Shown one piece after another: positions 5,609-5,720 of a stretch of DNA of 5,720 nucleotides. Position numbers and translations under genes: made by a program. The stretch is from Nitriliruptoraceae bacterium (GTDB lineage: Bacteria; Actinomycetota; Nitriliruptoria; Nitriliruptorales; Nitriliruptoraceae): positions 1-5,720 of the forward strand of contig SKLC01000303.1 of assembly GCA_007123425.1 (NCBI GenBank), given 5' to 3'. The notes beneath the pieces were generated by a model. That model searched no databases. It saw only the letters and a program-made list of their open reading frames with translations, and was not told the origin of the DNA. How positions within the stretch are numbered: position 1 is the first letter of the stretch; each line of letters starts with the position of its first letter.

Positions 5609-5720
5609 CAAGCACGCCACCAGCGATGGGGAGCCGGCCCCCGGCGCCTCCGAGGTGATCGAGGCCGACACCGCCGAGGCGGCGCTGGCCGAGGTCCACG
5701 AGCGTCTGGGGCCCACGGCC
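5586..5720 (+). CDS. flhF: Probable FlhF, N-terminal part (continues beyond window)
   Basis: The frame is open from GTG 5586 to the last base, giving the first 45 residues of a protein whose body lies outside the window. The opening about 22 residues are polar, with Asp, Ser and Pro. They are followed by VIEADTAEAALAEVHERLGP (24-43). This resembles the start of FlhF, where a helix of the form 'm.eAL..vre.LGpdA' precedes the SRP-like GTPase domain. FlhF acts in placement and assembly of flagella, usually with FlhG. The gene order supports this, as flhF follows flhA in Bacillus-type operons. GGAG six bases upstream and the in-frame stop at 5571 favour GTG 5586, overlapping flhA by 23 bases. GTG 5655 (codon 24) is an alternative start that would remove the polar leader but has no clear ribosome binding site. 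The P-loop is not in view, so the name is an inference. Confidence 0.65.
   Translation, partial: MLLTPTSDKHATSDGEPAPGASEVIEADTAEAALAEVHERLGPTA

Noticed and set aside
3476..5716. Very long open frame (746 codons) on the minus strand opposite flhA
   Set aside because: It mirrors the strongly GC-biased codons of flhA. The predicted protein is a low-complexity mix of His, Gln, Arg, Asp and Gly with no domain, a usual artefact opposite high-GC genes.
1..5720. Search for CRISPR arrays, tRNA or rRNA genes, insertion sequences, attachment sites or a novel system
   Set aside because: Almost all bases lie in recognised flagellar export genes with uniform codon use. No direct repeat array, transposase, integrase or structured RNA was seen.

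Overview
The window is a stretch of a flagellar biosynthesis operon. All genes are on the + strand and nearly gapless, in the order fliO (3' part) - fliP - fliQ - fliR - flhB - flhA - probable flhF (5' part). Very high GC, almost exclusive use of G- or C-ending codons, GTG starts, TGA stops and no TTA codon seen by eye all point to an actinobacterium. The protein style suggests a motile member of the Nocardioides-like Propionibacteriales, but the genus is a guess from general familiarity, not a comparison.

Layout: 2-451 encodes the C-terminal part of FliO, whose start lies upstream of the window. FliP (432-1280) begins inside the end of fliO. FliQ (1277-1546) and FliR (1550-2326) follow with a 4-base overlap and a 3-base gap. 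The only sizeable gap, 2327-2462, separates fliR from flhB (2463-3530). It holds a short ORF that overlaps both neighbours by four bases, a GC-rich inverted repeat and a weak flagellar-sigma-like promoter candidate. FlhA (3527-5608) overlaps flhB by four bases. A new reading frame with a good ribosome binding site starts at 5586 inside the end of flhA, runs off the window and looks like the N-terminus of FlhF.

Together FliP, FliQ, FliR, FlhB and FlhA form the export gate of the flagellar type III secretion system: FliP/FliQ/FliR build the membrane channel, FlhB is the self-cleaving substrate-specificity switch, and FlhA is the proton-driven export and docking ring. FliO assists FliP assembly, and FlhF is an SRP-type GTPase linked to flagellar placement. 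The gene order matches the well-known Bacillus-type order. This is a conventional core locus. I found no RNA gene, CRISPR array, mobile element or unknown multi-gene system. The points worth a second look are the altered codon use in the fliO tail, the fliR-flhB spacer and two residue substitutions in FliR and FlhA.
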